Numbered from the stretch's first letter, positions 1 through 9,686 are shown. The stretch: 40,659 bases of DNA from Richelia sp. CSU_2_1 (GCA_012034575.1 JAAUPF010000046.1:1-40659), one strand, 5' to 3'. Made by a program: numbers and translations. The notes: generated by a model not told the origin, from the sequence alone.

Positions 1-20
1 GGTCTATATGTTGTCCAGTT

Positions 21-41
21 CCCCCCCTTCTTAAGGGGGGG
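21..41. repeat. C7/G7 hairpin repeat
   Basis: Seven Cs (21-27) pair with seven Gs (35-41) around a short loop, followed by another G run and GATCTAG. Similar poly-C/poly-G hairpins with nearby GATCTAG or TCTAGATC occur at 2761-2890, 20754-20772 and 36936-36955, so this is one copy of a dispersed intergenic repeat. I see no gene between 1 and 227. Confidence 0.6.
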
Positions 42-227
42 CTAGGGGGGGATCTAGCTCTCGCGATCGACCAGCATTCTGTGACTGCATTTAAAGTTTA
101 GTTGACAGCAATAGCCGCCCTCCTCTGCCTCTGGATAGTTGACAACTCGATCGAAATCGAATGCAATACAAAAAAACGGCTCAAAGTGGCAATAATAATT
201 TATTTGCATTCTACCAGATCGAATTCA

Positions 228-1244
228 ATGCTAAAACTAATTTTGCGGATACTTGGATGGCTGCGCGGGGGAAGTTTAAACCTCTTGCTCGTCGCAGGTG
301 CAATACTGATAGTATGGGGCATCCTTTCACCGGTGGGAACTATTGTCTGGTGGCTGGGTCAAAGTGCTGAAAGTTTGGGTTTAAAGAAAAATCCGCCGGC
401 GATATTGCCAAATAGCAGCGACAATATAGAAACTGGTAAGTCCGCACGAATCAATTGTTATATTATCTTTCTGACGGGAGTTGGAGATTTTTCGGGTGAT
501 GAACTAACGCCGGGAGAAGAACTGTTTCTCGATCGTTTGGTTGAAAGTCACCCGCAGTGCGCTGCTGTTGGCGATGTTTTTCCTTATTCTGTGTCTAACA
601 AAAGTTTGGGAGGGGAGCGATTTTTAGCTCCTTTTTGGCGGTTTGCAGAACGGGCGAAAAGCGGACCGATCGCGGGAGATATATTAATCAAAATTCGCAA
701 TCTCTGGCGGTTTGCAATTTCTCTAGATTACCGCTACGGCCAAGCTTACAATCAGGGAATTGCCAATGCAATTATCGAGCGGATGGATGCGAAATCTCCG
801 ATCGAACTTGCTGGTGAAAAACCTTTAAAAGTGATTTTAATTGGTACTAGCGGTGGAGTACAAGTTGCTCTGGGCGCAACTCATTATCTTAAAGAATGGC
901 TGAATGCAGAAATTTCTGTGGTGTCTATCGGGGGAGTTTTTTCCGGCGAGAATGGTTTTGCAGATGCCGATCGAGTTTATCATTTGCGGGGCGATCGCGA
1001 TGCAATTGAGGATATCGGGGGCATTGTGTTTCCCAGTCGCTGGTATGTGTTTGCTACTTCTCCCTTCAATCGAGCTCGTTTGGCGGGGCGCTACGGGGAG
1101 GGTGTCAGCGGTCCCCACAAGCATGACGGCGATGACGGGTATTTTGGTCAAAATCAGGCAACAAACGGTCAGAAATATGTAAATATTATGTTGGAAAGGG
1201 TGAATCAATTGCCAGTGTGGCACCAGGGAAAGTCTGCTAATTAG
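228..1244 (+). CDS. Membrane-anchored alpha/beta-hydrolase-like protein, conserved hypothetical
   Basis: A 338-aa protein from the ATG at 228. The reading frame is open back to 102, but the extra 42 residues look like non-coding sequence and the ATG at 228 is followed directly by a hydrophobic segment. Residues about 15-45 form one strong membrane helix (LLLVAGAILIVWGIL), so the protein is probably anchored with its bulk on one side of the membrane. Residues 203-210 read ILIGTSGG, which fits the GxSxG nucleophile elbow of alpha/beta hydrolases with Ser208. A later GDRDAI segment could hold the acid and the PHKHDGDDGYF segment the histidine, but this is inference. No substrate can be named. 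It stands alone, with 454 bases before the next gene. Confidence 0.75.
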   Translation: MLKLILRILGWLRGGSLNLLLVAGAILIVWGILSPVGTIVWWLGQSAESLGLKKNPPAILPNSSDNIETGKSARINCYIIFLTGVGDFSGDELTPGEELFLDRLVESHPQCAAVGDVFPYSVSNKSLGGERFLAPFWRFAERAKSGPIAGDILIKIRNLWRFAISLDYRYGQAYNQGIANAIIERMDAKSPIELAGEKPLKVILIGTSGGVQVALGATHYLKEWLNAEISVVSIGGVFSGENGFADADRVYHLRGDRDAIEDIGGIVFPSRWYVFATSPFNRARLAGRYGEGVSGPHKHDGDDGYFGQNQATNGQKYVNIMLERVNQLPVWHQGKSAN

Positions 1245-1698
1245 TAATTTAATATTGGAGGGACTTAGACCAAAAAACTAGGTTTCTGCGTCAATATCTC
1301 TCAAAAATCTGAGGATTTTTATCGGAAATCGGATTTTTTGTACCCGTACTGCAATCCCCTGTTCGGCTGAATAATTACGATCGAATCCCGATCTGCAGGT
1401 GCAGGTTAAACGAGTTTCAACCCGACCTAAATATGCGATCTGCCAACTCTACGATCGTGTTGGGTAAAGCTTCGCTATGGGTTCATTCTTCAACATAACC
1501 GATTTTTTAGGACTCAAATCGATCGCCGATCGAACTGGGTCTGGGACAGATTTTGTTGTGAGGGATACAGTAAATTTACTGAGTTCAGTGGAATTTTTAA
1601 AGATTCTAAATTAGAGATAACATTTTGGAAAAACTTCCGGTTTCAGCAGATTTCGCACGTTATAATAATTAGCGAAGATTGTGGCGAGGAAATAAATT
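1245..1698. other. Gene-free stretch
   Basis: Between the hydrolase-like gene and the glycosyltransferase I see no convincing reading frame or RNA gene. It is AT-rich near 1560-1690, where the promoter of the next gene would lie. No clear -35/-10 pair or operator stands out. Confidence 0.4.
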
Positions 1699-2616
1699 AT
1701 GAGCGGTCAAGCTAGCAAGCTGAGCGAAGTATCACTGGTGTCAGCAAACTTTGGCAACGGGTTAGCCTATAGAGAAATTCTGCTGGATTGGTTTAACTTT
1801 TTAGGTGGCAAACCTGGGGAAGTTGTGGTTGTTGACGGCGGGAGCGATCGCCAGACGCAAAAAGTTTATTTGGAACTGTATCAAAAAGGTTTAATTGACA
1901 AGCTGCAACTGATTCCGCCGCACCATCCAGACAACAATAAAGAAAGGTGTTTTATTCAGGAATATACGGCAGGAATGCTTGCTAGCAATCCTTATATATT
2001 GTGGTTTAAAATTGATACCTTACCTTACAGAGAAGGTCACGAAGACTGGCTGGAAAAAGCGATCGCCGATCTCGATCGAGATGATGTTTTTGCAGTGGGC
2101 GGAGCTTTTAATAGAACCTACCCGCATTTCGATGCTCCTCCCGGATGGTACTTCACCGCAGCTTGTACGATCAATTTTTCTTTGATGAAACGCAGTACCT
2201 TCGTCGCAGTGATGGAGGAATTTGCAGGTGAATATATTGCCTCAGGATTTCAGGGAGAACATGAGTTCGGCAGGTTTTTGCTGGAAGAGGCATTTAGCGC
2301 GTACATGGAGCGCCACAAAACCTATACTTTGTGTAAAATTGAAGACCCAACTTGGACGGTATTTCATACAAACGCTCAAGACGAATATTTGCAGCAAGTA
2401 CGCAGGAGATATCTGGCTCGCGAGGAGATTAAAACTTTTATGAATCCATGTCTTTCTAGCGATATAAGTCAATTTCTTTATTACGGAAAGGAGCCAATAA
2501 AAAGCGGAATGCTCAAGAAAGTACAAATGGCTTTTGGCAACACCAAAGCTGGCAGTTATTGGCGGCAATTCAAAAAAAGTTTGCTTACTGAAAAAGCGAG
2601 CGATCGAAACCCATAA
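1699..2616 (+). CDS. Glycosyltransferase, family-2-like GT-A fold
   Basis: A 305-aa protein with the start of a GT-A nucleotide-sugar fold. A first strand (SLVSANFGNG, from residue 12) resembles the opening of family-2 transferases. VVVDGGSD at 43-50 is the sugar-nucleotide binding Asp region. WFKIDTLPY at about 102-110 occupies the place of the metal-binding DxD motif but reads KID, so the match is imperfect. A conserved aromatic run (PPGWYFTAACTINF) follows around 152-165. There is no membrane helix, so it should be cytosolic, probably modifying a glycan or lipid. The acceptor and sugar are unknown. The gene is solitary, flanked by long repeat-rich spacers on both sides. Confidence 0.7.
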   Translation: MSGQASKLSEVSLVSANFGNGLAYREILLDWFNFLGGKPGEVVVVDGGSDRQTQKVYLELYQKGLIDKLQLIPPHHPDNNKERCFIQEYTAGMLASNPYILWFKIDTLPYREGHEDWLEKAIADLDRDDVFAVGGAFNRTYPHFDAPPGWYFTAACTINFSLMKRSTFVAVMEEFAGEYIASGFQGEHEFGRFLLEEAFSAYMERHKTYTLCKIEDPTWTVFHTNAQDEYLQQVRRRYLAREEIKTFMNPCLSSDISQFLYYGKEPIKSGMLKKVQMAFGNTKAGSYWRQFKKSLLTEKASDRNP

Positions 2617-2760
2617 TTTGATTTTAGATTTTGGATTTTAGATTTGAGATTTGTCAGTCTAAAATCAAGTAGGGACAAGGCAATCCCTGGGCTGCGCTGG
2701 GTTCAATGCGTGTCAACTTAAGGTCAAACCCAGTCAGAGACTGTTGTTTGACTATTAATC

Positions 2761-2890
2761 TAGATCCCCCCTAGCCCACGCCAGTTGCTCCACTTGGGGA
2801 GACCCCAAGACCGCACTGGCTCCCCTTAAGAAGGGGGGGACCGGAAGCACTCTTAAAGTCCCCCGGGAGGGGGATTTAGGGGGATCTAGA
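2761..2890. repeat. Palindromic intergenic element with poly-C/poly-G core
   Basis: The stretch 2617-3061 holds no gene. It begins with GATTTTAGATTT-type repeats (2617-2665). From about 2758 an element starts with TCTAGATCCCCC and ends near 2890 with the inverse GGGGGATCTAGA, with internal C/G runs at 2820-2875. This gives a roughly 130-base foldable unit, typical of small non-autonomous repeats in filamentous cyanobacteria. A fragment at 2669-2690 (GTAGGGACAAGGCAAT) resembles one arm of the repeat at 31496-31604. Confidence 0.6.
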
Positions 2891-3088
2891 ATTAGGCAAA
2901 AACGAGATTTTTTGAAAACATCAGTCTTAAGTTGACACCTAAAAAATCATGTGTCACAGTAATATTAGCTAGAAAAGTTGCCTTCAGCTTCTCTTCACAA
3001 AGATTGCGGCTGCTGAACCAAAATCTTTTATTCACTACAAAACCACTTCAATTTGCGGTAATTGCCTTGCAACCCGCAACAGATTCTT

Positions 3089-4576
3089 ATGCAGCAGCCC
3101 AAAAAATTACCGAGGCTTTTGCGAGCTTTGTCTCGGCAAGGTCTTGATGTCAGTTACAGCAACAAAGTCTACTCTATTCAACTCAATAGTTCCCTAAAAC
3201 AACACTGGCAAAATGATGGTGCTACAACCGCAGAAGTCTTGCTTCCCGAAGGTTTTCCCGTGGAAGCAAAGGCCCTCAAACAGTTAGCAAATCTGGCACA
3301 AGTGCGCCACCCTCAAGGCGGTTGCGTTTGCCATGCTTGCGCGACTCCCGATTTCCATCCGGGAGATGGGGGAGTAGCGATTGGTTCGATCGTCCGTACA
3401 TCAGAAATGGTGATTCCGGCGGCTACCGGTTCTGATATAAATTGCGGGATGCGATTGCACGTTGCAGATTTGTCGTTAGAACAATTTCTAGCAAAGCGCG
3501 ATCGCTTTGTAGAATTGATGAAAGGCGATTATTTCTTCGGCACGCGCGATGTCAGCATGAGTGCAAAAACTTCGCGCGCGATGTTCCAAAACGGCATTCC
3601 CGGATGGTTGGAAGGTATGCTAAATAAGCCAACCGGTAGCGTCGCTAATTCCGATTTCGCTCAATTATTATCAGAGTACGATTCCCTACGGGATAGCTTC
3701 GCTTCACGCACTTTTCTCGGCGGTTCCATGAATGGCGATATCAAATGGGCTCCCGAAGAATTAGTTCCAAAAGATGGTACAGTCAGGGATGGCGGGTTAG
3801 CTACCATCGGCGGCGGCAATCACTTTGTGGAAATTCAAGTAGTTGAAGAAGTTTTCGATCGAGCGACTGCTTATAATTGGGGAGTGCGATCGGGACAAAT
3901 CGCTGTGATGGTTCACTCGGGATCGCGAAATGTTGGCAAATACATCGGCGGAATGTGGCGCGATCGATCGCGCGAAGCTTGGCCGAAAGATCTAAAATAT
4001 CCAGAATCCAATTTGTTTCCGCTGTCTGTCGCAGCAAATCCCGAACTTGTCAGCAGCTACCTGCAAGCGGAAGCAACAGCAGCGAATTACGGTTTTATCA
4101 ACCGCTTGCTGCTAGCCGAACTTTTACGCTTGCGTTTGCGACAAGTTTTCGGCGATCTCGAAGCTCCTTTAGTATACGATTTGCCTCACAATATCACTTT
4201 AGCTGAAAGTGGCGGTTGGGTGACTCGCAAAGGCGCTTGTCCCGCACATCCCGGCCAACCTGTAATTATACCGGGTTCGATGGGCGCGCCGTCTTATTTG
4301 CTAGTTGGAAAAGGGAACGATCGATTTTTGAATTCTGCCTCACACGGTGCCGGTAGGGCGCGATCGCGCTTCGATATGAGTCGAGAAGGTGCGGATAAAA
4401 GTGATGCAGCTTTGGGATTAACCGGAGTAGATTGCATTACTTTAAGAGAAGAACGCAGGATCGAAGAAGCACCAGCCGCTTACAAGCAAATTCAACCGAT
4501 AATTGACGTACAGGTTGAAGCACAAATGGTCGATTTAGTCGCTAAAATGAAGCCCGTGTTAACTTTTAAAGCGTAA
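3089..4576 (+). CDS. rtcB: RNA-splicing ligase RtcB family
   Basis: A 495-aa protein from the ATG at 3089; a TTG at 3062 is an alternative. RtcB joins 2',3'-cyclic phosphate or 3'-phosphate RNA ends to 5'-OH ends using GTP and Mn2+ in tRNA and RNA repair. The metal and guanylylation residues are visible in order (numbered from this ATG): DINCGM with Cys119, GGGNHF with His245, HSGSR with His276, DLPHN with His367, and SHGAGR with His419, the expected GMP-accepting histidine. TPDFHPGDGG and KGACPAHPGQ are further family blocks. The length is near that of the archaeal form without intein. I see no partner archease gene beside it. The gene stands alone between repeat-filled spacers. Confidence 0.93.
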   Translation: MQQPKKLPRLLRALSRQGLDVSYSNKVYSIQLNSSLKQHWQNDGATTAEVLLPEGFPVEAKALKQLANLAQVRHPQGGCVCHACATPDFHPGDGGVAIGSIVRTSEMVIPAATGSDINCGMRLHVADLSLEQFLAKRDRFVELMKGDYFFGTRDVSMSAKTSRAMFQNGIPGWLEGMLNKPTGSVANSDFAQLLSEYDSLRDSFASRTFLGGSMNGDIKWAPEELVPKDGTVRDGGLATIGGGNHFVEIQVVEEVFDRATAYNWGVRSGQIAVMVHSGSRNVGKYIGGMWRDRSREAWPKDLKYPESNLFPLSVAANPELVSSYLQAEATAANYGFINRLLLAELLRLRLRQVFGDLEAPLVYDLPHNITLAESGGWVTRKGACPAHPGQPVIIPGSMGAPSYLLVGKGNDRFLNSASHGAGRARSRFDMSREGADKSDAALGLTGVDCITLREERRIEEAPAAYKQIQPIIDVQVEAQMVDLVAKMKPVLTFKA

Positions 4577-4579
4577 TAG

Positions 4580-4615
4580 AAGGAAGAAGGAAGAAGGAAG
4601 AAGGAAGAAGGAAGA
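4580..4615. repeat. Heptanucleotide tandem repeat (AAGGAAG)5
   Basis: About five consecutive copies of the 7-mer AAGGAAG directly after the rtcB stop codon. Short tandemly repeated heptamers of this kind are a known feature of filamentous cyanobacterial genomes. Confidence 0.85.
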
Positions 4616-4642
4616 GTTGAGAGTTGACAGTCGATCGATCCA

Positions 4643-4695
4643 GTTTGTAGTGTGGACTTTAGTCCGCAACGAGGGCTATACCCCACACTACAAAC
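4643..4695. repeat. Short inverted repeat, MITE-like
   Basis: A perfect 13-base inverted repeat, GTTTGTAGTGTGG at 4643-4655 and CCACACTACAAAC at 4683-4695, encloses a 27-base loop that contains a second small palindrome (GGACTTTAGTCC). It lies between rtcB and the ABC exporter and could form a cruciform or an RNA hairpin. Confidence 0.8.
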
Positions 4696-4811
4696 CTTAC
4701 TTATTGTGGTAAAGCGATCGGACACGATATAATTGGATAAATTCCTCACTGCAATCCCACAAGCAAACAACTAAAATTGACATTGACCTGTCCAATTACC
4801 CCCATCCTCAA

Positions 4812-6592
4812 TTGTTACCGAATTCATCTAAACCAGTGCATCCCCTCAAGCGACTGCTGAAATACGGACGCCGCCACCGCCTGCAATTTTGGCTGGCAAC
4901 TATCTGCTCGATTCTCAATAAAATCTTCGATTTAGCGCCACCTGCATTAATCGGTATTGCCGTGGATGTGGTGGTGAAACAGCAAAATTCCCTTCTGGCT
5001 GAGTGGGGAATAAAAGATGTGTTTTGGCAACTGGCAATTATTACTTTTTTAAGTTGTATTATTTGGGGATTGGAGTCTCTATTTGAATATGCTTACGATT
5101 ATTTGTGGCGCAATTTAGCTCAGAATATCGAACACGATTTGCGTTTGGAAGCTTACAGTCATTTGCAAGAATTAGAATTAGCTTATTTTGAAGAACGCAG
5201 TACGGGAGGTTTGATATCTATTCTCAACGATGATATCAATCAACTGGAACGCTTTTTAGACGGTGGGGCTAATGAGATAATTCAAGTAATCGTAACGGTA
5301 ATCGCGATCGGCGCGGCTTTTTTTGCTGCGTCCCCTGGGGTGGCGGTTCTATCAATGCTGCCGATTCCGTTGATTATTTGGGGTTCGATCGCTTTTCAAA
5401 ATCGCCTCGCTCCATTGTATGCTGATGTCCGAGAAAAAGTGAGTTTTCTCAACGGACAACTGGCGAATAATTTAACAGGAATTACTACTATTAAAAGTTT
5501 TACTGCTGAAGATTATGAAAGCGAGCGCATCGCAAATCAAAGTGAAGCTTACCGTCAAAGCAACCGACGGGCGATCGTGCTTTCGGCTGCTTTTATTCCG
5601 CTGATTCGAGTTGTGGTTTTTTGGGGTTTATTGCCACATTATTTCTGGGCGGTTTGGAAGTTGTGGCGGGCAGGTTGTCTGTGGGAACTTACAGCGTTTT
5701 GGTATTTTTAACTCAGCGGTTGCTGTGGCCTTTGACTCGGCTGGGCGATACGCTCGATCGATACCAACGCGCTATGGCTTCTACTAATCGAGTGCTGAAT
5801 TTATTGGATACTCCGATCTCCATTCCCACGGGGGATATTCGGCTGCCAATCAGTTCGATTAAAGGCGCGCTGCAATTTAAAAATGTCACCTTTTATTACG
5901 ATGAAAGAGTACCTGTTTTACGGTATTTTTCGCTAAAGATACCTGCTGGAAAAACTACGGCATTCGTCGGCGCAACTGGTTCGGGAAAAAGTACGTTAGT
6001 TAAATTAATTTTGAGGTTTTATGAGGTACAATACGGTCAGATTACTTTGGATGGAATAGATATAACTCAACTGAATTTGCGAGATTTGCGCAGGGCGATC
6101 GGATTGGTGAGTCAAGATATATTTTTGTTTCACGGAACGGTAGCCGAAAATATTGCTTACGGCAGTTTTGATGCAACCGATGAAGAGATAGTAAAAGCTG
6201 CTAAAATTGCTGAAGCCCACGAATTTATCGCGCAATTACCGTCAGGTTATCAGACAATTGTCGGGGAACGCGGTCAAAAATTGTCGGGGGGACAGCGACA
6301 GCGAATTGCAATTGCGAGGGCGGTTTTGAAGAATCCGCCAATTTTAATTCTCGATGAAGCTACTTCAGCGGTGGATAACGAGACGGAGGCTGCAATTCAG
6401 CGATCGCTCGATCGAATTACCAAAAATCGCACTACAATTGCGATCGCCCACCGCCTTTCTACGATCCGCAATGCTGACTGTATTTGCGTGATGGAAGAGG
6501 GTAGAGTGATAGAATCGGGTTTGCACGAACAATTGATCGAACATAACGGAGTTTATGCGTCGCTCTGGCGCGTGCAATCTGGTATAAAATAG
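4812..6592 (+). pseudogene. ABC exporter (fused membrane and ATPase domains), frameshifted
   Basis: Two overlapping reading frames (4812-5711 and 5621-6592) together make one type-IV ABC half-exporter of about 593 aa. Such proteins work as dimers to export lipids, peptides or drugs. The membrane domain (about 1-300) includes typical stretches such as ERSTGGLISILNDDINQLE. The nucleotide-binding domain has Walker A GATGSGKS (about 386-393 in the restored protein), signature LSGGQ, Walker [10 protein letters not shown] and an AHRLS H-loop. The break lies at a run of six Ts (5617-5622). A seventh T would restore [13 protein letters not shown] across the join. Start is TTG at 4812; no ATG fits as well. 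The break may be real decay, a sequencing indel in a homopolymer, or slippage on the T run. Both halves show no other damage, which favours the last two. Confidence 0.85.
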
Positions 6593-6599
6593 TTGATAG

Positions 6600-6666
6600 T
6601 TGGGAATTGGGAATTGGTAATTGGGAATTGGGAATTGGTAATTGGTAATTGGTAATTGGTAATTGG
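6600..6666. repeat. Heptanucleotide tandem repeat (GGGAATT/GGTAATT)
   Basis: About nine 7-base units, alternating between GGGAATT and GGTAATT, followed by a C/T-rich stretch (6675-6725) built from CTCTCCCA-like units. The same heptamer recurs at 17281-17312 (reverse strand) and 28320-28368. Confidence 0.85.
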
Positions 6667-6758
6667 AGAATTCTACCACTCTCCCACTCTCCATCTCTCC
6701 CCCTCTCCCACTCTCCCACTCTTCCTTCTACTTAGTTCCTACAAAGCAAAGAGAGAAA

Positions 6759-7202
6759 ATGTTTCTATTTGATAGCCCCGAGTCCAAACCAAATCCTAAT
6801 AGCTGGCGTCGCAAATTGGATCTATTTGTGAAAGATAACAAACAAGAATTGGCTGCTTTGGCTTGGGGGCTATTTTTGGAGAGGGGGGAAGAAAGCGAGG
6901 ATGTTTTGGGAATTGATGTTGTCGAAAAGCCGCGTTTCGTGTATTGCAAACAAGAGGCGATCGAGGAATTGAACCGCCAAGTCAAAAACCACATTCAGGA
7001 AATTTTAGGAGTTTTGAAAGCTCACAAACCTGAGAAAGAAGTGGCAATTGTGGCGATCGGCGAAGGTGAAATCAAGCTAATTTTATTTGAAATCGAACCG
7101 CCACCTCCTGCGTGTTTTGAAGCAGCAGCAACCGATGTCGATACCTTGCTCGAACGACTGGAAAAAGCAATGGCTGAATATATGCGATCGACCGTCGAAT
7201 AA
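6759..7202 (+). CDS. Small conserved cyanobacterial protein, possibly CcmS-like
   Basis: A 147-aa soluble protein from the ATG at 6759, preceded by AGAGAG. The frame is open upstream to 6663, but that part runs through low-complexity repeat and is unlikely to be translated. Residues 14-40 (from RRKLDLFVKDNKQEL to LAWGLFLERG) form an amphipathic helix. A basic/aromatic strand region (PRFVYCKQEA) follows, then a proline cluster (EPPPPACF) and a C-terminal helix (VDTLLERLEKAM). The overall pattern reminds me of the small beta-carboxysome assembly chaperone CcmS, but this is from memory and no carboxysome gene is nearby. Treat that name as a hypothesis. Confidence 0.7.
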   Translation: MFLFDSPESKPNPNSWRRKLDLFVKDNKQELAALAWGLFLERGEESEDVLGIDVVEKPRFVYCKQEAIEELNRQVKNHIQEILGVLKAHKPEKEVAIVAIGEGEIKLILFEIEPPPPACFEAAATDVDTLLERLEKAMAEYMRSTVE

Positions 7203-7315
7203 CGAGCGCAGCATATTCGATTTTAAGGTCAAATAGTAGCATATTCGAGTCAGAGGTCGAAAGCGGTTCCCGTGGCCGCCCATAGAGTTTTGAGTTGACA
7301 GTTGAAAGTTGACAG

Positions 7316-9280
7316 TTATTGTTCTTCTGCCTCCTGTCTCTTGCCTCCTGCTATACCTTTATTTTTTTTATTATATGCTTTTTTACCTGATGTTTTTTGA
7401 GGGCGATCGGGTTCTTTTACAGCATATTTTAACAGAAAATCATCAGGCTTTACTAAGACCGAGTCTGCAATACCCAAACGGCGGAAGTGCAACCAAATCT
7501 GTTCGTTTAATAACTTCAAAGCTTGGCGGCGATCTAAGGCTGCGATCGCACCTATCAATTGACACAAATTCGACCGCAATGACTCAAGATTAAAGTCATC
7601 CACTGAAAATTGACTTACCATTGAAATTGCTGTTACCAAATAAGCTGAATCGGGCGATATCTTTTTCGATCTTAACCCCTGACAAACCACCTTTAGCCAC
7701 ACCGGATAAAGTTCTAACCAATTAGCGAGTTGCAATTGGTTTAATGCCATTTCCTCCATTCCCAAAGCCCCCCAAGTGCAAAGCGATGTTTCAGCTAAAT
7801 TAGCATCCCGATTTTGCACCGCTGACTCCCATAATTCCCTCGCATAATCCTTAAATCGAACCGCCAGAAATTCATAAGCTTCCTCAACTCGATCGGCAGT
7901 CGCAACTTTATAAACAGTCTCGCCGCGCGGTAATTTATCACCCCGATAAGACAGCCAATTGTGAGAACCGCACAAATGTATTTTTCGATCGACTACAACT
8001 TCCTTCGCATGGGAATTTCCCAGCCAAAATACCTGTACTGCTGACAAACCTTCCCGCGTTTTAATTTCTCTCAGCTTTTGCTCGACTTGCGGCGGAATCG
8101 GTCGGGTTTCATCCTCCTGTCGCCGAGAAATACCGTGACCGATTAAAATCCAAAGTCCTCTATTAACCAACTTCTGAAGTAATTCAATAAACTCATTATC
8201 TACCACTTCCTTGCTCACCCAAGGAGAATAAATTAAGATTTCACGGTTTCCCCCTCTCAAAGTTTCTAAAAAAGACTGCCTAATTTGACTGTCCCGCAGT
8301 AAAATCACCTGGTCTTTTTCCCGATCTCCCTTCGACGCAACTTGCGTCCCCGCTTCCCTCAATTCTTTAACAGTTTCGATCGCCTGTTGTTCTATTTTCT
8401 GAATTCTGGCTTCAACTTCTTGATTGCGCCGATCGAAAAGTTCTTCCCGTTCCGCAGCAATTGTTTCATCGCTCAGATGCAGCAAGTTTTGCAAAGAAAC
8501 TTTGCCTTCATTTTGCAAAATATCAAGTAAATCGGAAGCATAGTGTAAAATTTGCTTTCCTCGCCTGACTTGCAACTTAATTGCATCTTCAAGCGCATCA
8601 AAAATCACAAAAATTGCCACAGATTGCCAGATAGCTTGAGTCTCCTTGGTGAAATTAGCAGCAGTAATGATTTTACCATCTTCAGGAACGTGCAACCCTA
8701 AACCAGAAGCCTGAATAATTCGTTGAAGTTCCTCAAGTCCTAACTCAGATATTTCTTGACACCGATTTTCGATAGCAATCAAATCTTCAAAAATTGGGAG
8801 TTCGATTTGTATTTCTTCTAAAGCAGAAGATAGAAAAAATAAATTTCCCTGCAACGGATCGGAAATCGCATAAATTTGTTTTGTTTGGGGCGGTTGCGGG
8901 ACAGAACCTTCTAAGTAAAATTGTCTCCCTTGAGGAGTGAGAATAATTCTCGCATCCGGTGTTACAGCTAAAGTTTCTAAACTCCGCAATGTCATAGCCG
9001 TATTTTGCACGAATACAGGATCGAGGCCTAAAGCTTGTGCTAATTCATTTTCAGTTGGTGGTATCAATTCAATCTCCATCCCAGCGCGGAGAATAAACTC
9101 TTCAAGGATGTTAAATTTGCGCGGTTCGCTAATAGTAACTTCTACTGATATCTGCTCTAAACAATAGCGAAATTGACGGCCAGCCAGCACGGATATGCCA
9201 GCCGGACTTTGCTTTTCAATTTGTTGGGCAAATTCTTGTAATGCGGGGTCAATTGGTTTAGGGGAGGATACTAGAAACAT
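7316..9280 (-). CDS. Winged-helix/phospholipase-D-like nuclease protein
   Basis: A 654-aa protein from the ATG at 9280; a TTG lies one codon upstream. An AGGA lies about ten bases before the ATG. The N-terminal part (about 55-130) looks like a winged-helix module (ELAQALGLDPVFVQNTAMTLRSLE, seen in pieces). A charged coiled coil follows (about 275-320), then a PLD domain with HAKEVVVD...GSHN: His424, Lys426, Asp431, then GS and Asn441, the exact HxK(x)4D(x)6GSxN spacing. Only one such motif is present, so a dimer would be needed for activity, as in Nuc- and Zucchini-type enzymes. It is the last gene of the helicase cluster. The C-terminus is basic and Lys/Gly-rich. Nuclease activity is inferred from the family, not shown. 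Confidence 0.85.
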   Translation of the reverse strand: MFLVSSPKPIDPALQEFAQQIEKQSPAGISVLAGRQFRYCLEQISVEVTISEPRKFNILEEFILRAGMEIELIPPTENELAQALGLDPVFVQNTAMTLRSLETLAVTPDARIILTPQGRQFYLEGSVPQPPQTKQIYAISDPLQGNLFFLSSALEEIQIELPIFEDLIAIENRCQEISELGLEELQRIIQASGLGLHVPEDGKIITAANFTKETQAIWQSVAIFVIFDALEDAIKLQVRRGKQILHYASDLLDILQNEGKVSLQNLLHLSDETIAAEREELFDRRNQEVEARIQKIEQQAIETVKELREAGTQVASKGDREKDQVILLRDSQIRQSFLETLRGGNREILIYSPWVSKEVVDNEFIELLQKLVNRGLWILIGHGISRRQEDETRPIPPQVEQKLREIKTREGLSAVQVFWLGNSHAKEVVVDRKIHLCGSHNWLSYRGDKLPRGETVYKVATADRVEEAYEFLAVRFKDYARELWESAVQNRDANLAETSLCTWGALGMEEMALNQLQLANWLELYPVWLKVVCQGLRSKKISPDSAYLVTAISMVSQFSVDDFNLESLRSNLCQLIGAIAALDRRQALKLLNEQIWLHFRRLGIADSVLVKPDDFLLKYAVKEPDRPQKTSGKKAYNKKNKGIAGGKRQEAEEQ

Positions 9281-9284
9281 CAAT
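9257..9284. repeat. Imperfect direct repeat, copy A
   Basis: Matches 10005-10032 at 23 of 28 positions without gaps, including 14 identical bases (CTAGAAACATCAAT). Copy A covers the start codon of the PLD gene. Copy B covers the last codons of the helicase. Together they bracket the two small genes between them. Confidence 0.6.
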
Positions 9285-9320
9285 AATTATTCCTATATAA
9301 TTAATATTTTACAATTAAAC

Positions 9321-9686
9321 TTATTTTCCCGATCTCCCCACTAAGTAGCTAAGAAGGCTGGTTACGCTAGAAGTTAGAGCCGCTATGGCAAATCTGATTT
9401 TTCCCTCAGATGCAGTTTCGGATACAAGAATCGTCAAAGCGTAAACGTCTATCAGCAAAACTAAGAGGAGTGCCGCTAAAAATACACCTATGTCCTTCAC
9501 CCAGAAAGAGATCCATTTTTGTTCGCGTTCAAATTGTTTATCTTTGTCGCGATTTTTTAGATCGAATTCAGCCTCTTCAGTCGATGTAAAATTCAGAGAT
9601 CCTGTTGTAACCAGTTTCTCTGTTACTGCTGATAGATTAACGGAATTTGCTTGTAAAATTTCCCTGGCGTTATCGGGTTGATTCAT
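9321..9686 (-). CDS. Small two-helix membrane protein of the helicase/PLD cluster
   Basis: A 121-aa protein. The N-terminal half is polar and highly charged (about 35-58 carries KNRDKDKQFEREQKW). Two membrane helices follow, about 67-88 (DIGVFLAALLLVLLIDVYAL) and about 97-115 (FAIAALTSSVTSLLSYLVG). Both termini would lie on the same side, probably the cytoplasm. It sits 23 bases after the ribbon-helix-helix gene and 40 bases before the PLD gene, on the same strand. I do not recognise a named family. In such a context it could act as a membrane anchor or effector, but that is inference. There is no good Shine-Dalgarno before the ATG. Confidence 0.7.
   Translation of the reverse strand: MNQPDNAREILQANSVNLSAVTEKLVTTGSLNFTSTEEAEFDLKNRDKDKQFEREQKWISFWVKDIGVFLAALLLVLLIDVYALTILVSETASEGKIRFAIAALTSSVTSLLSYLVGRSGK

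Noticed and set aside
102..227. Upstream extension of the first gene
   Set aside because: The added 42 residues lack protein character, and the ATG at 228 opens directly on a membrane helix.
3685..3715. CCTACGGGATAGCTTCGCT within rtcB as an inserted repeat
   Set aside because: Resembles a common cyanobacterial repeat, but it is short and lies in a normal part of the frame. I cannot show an insertion.
6663..6758. Upstream extension of the small conserved gene
   Set aside because: It would translate a C/T-rich repeat. The ATG at 6759 has a better ribosome binding site.
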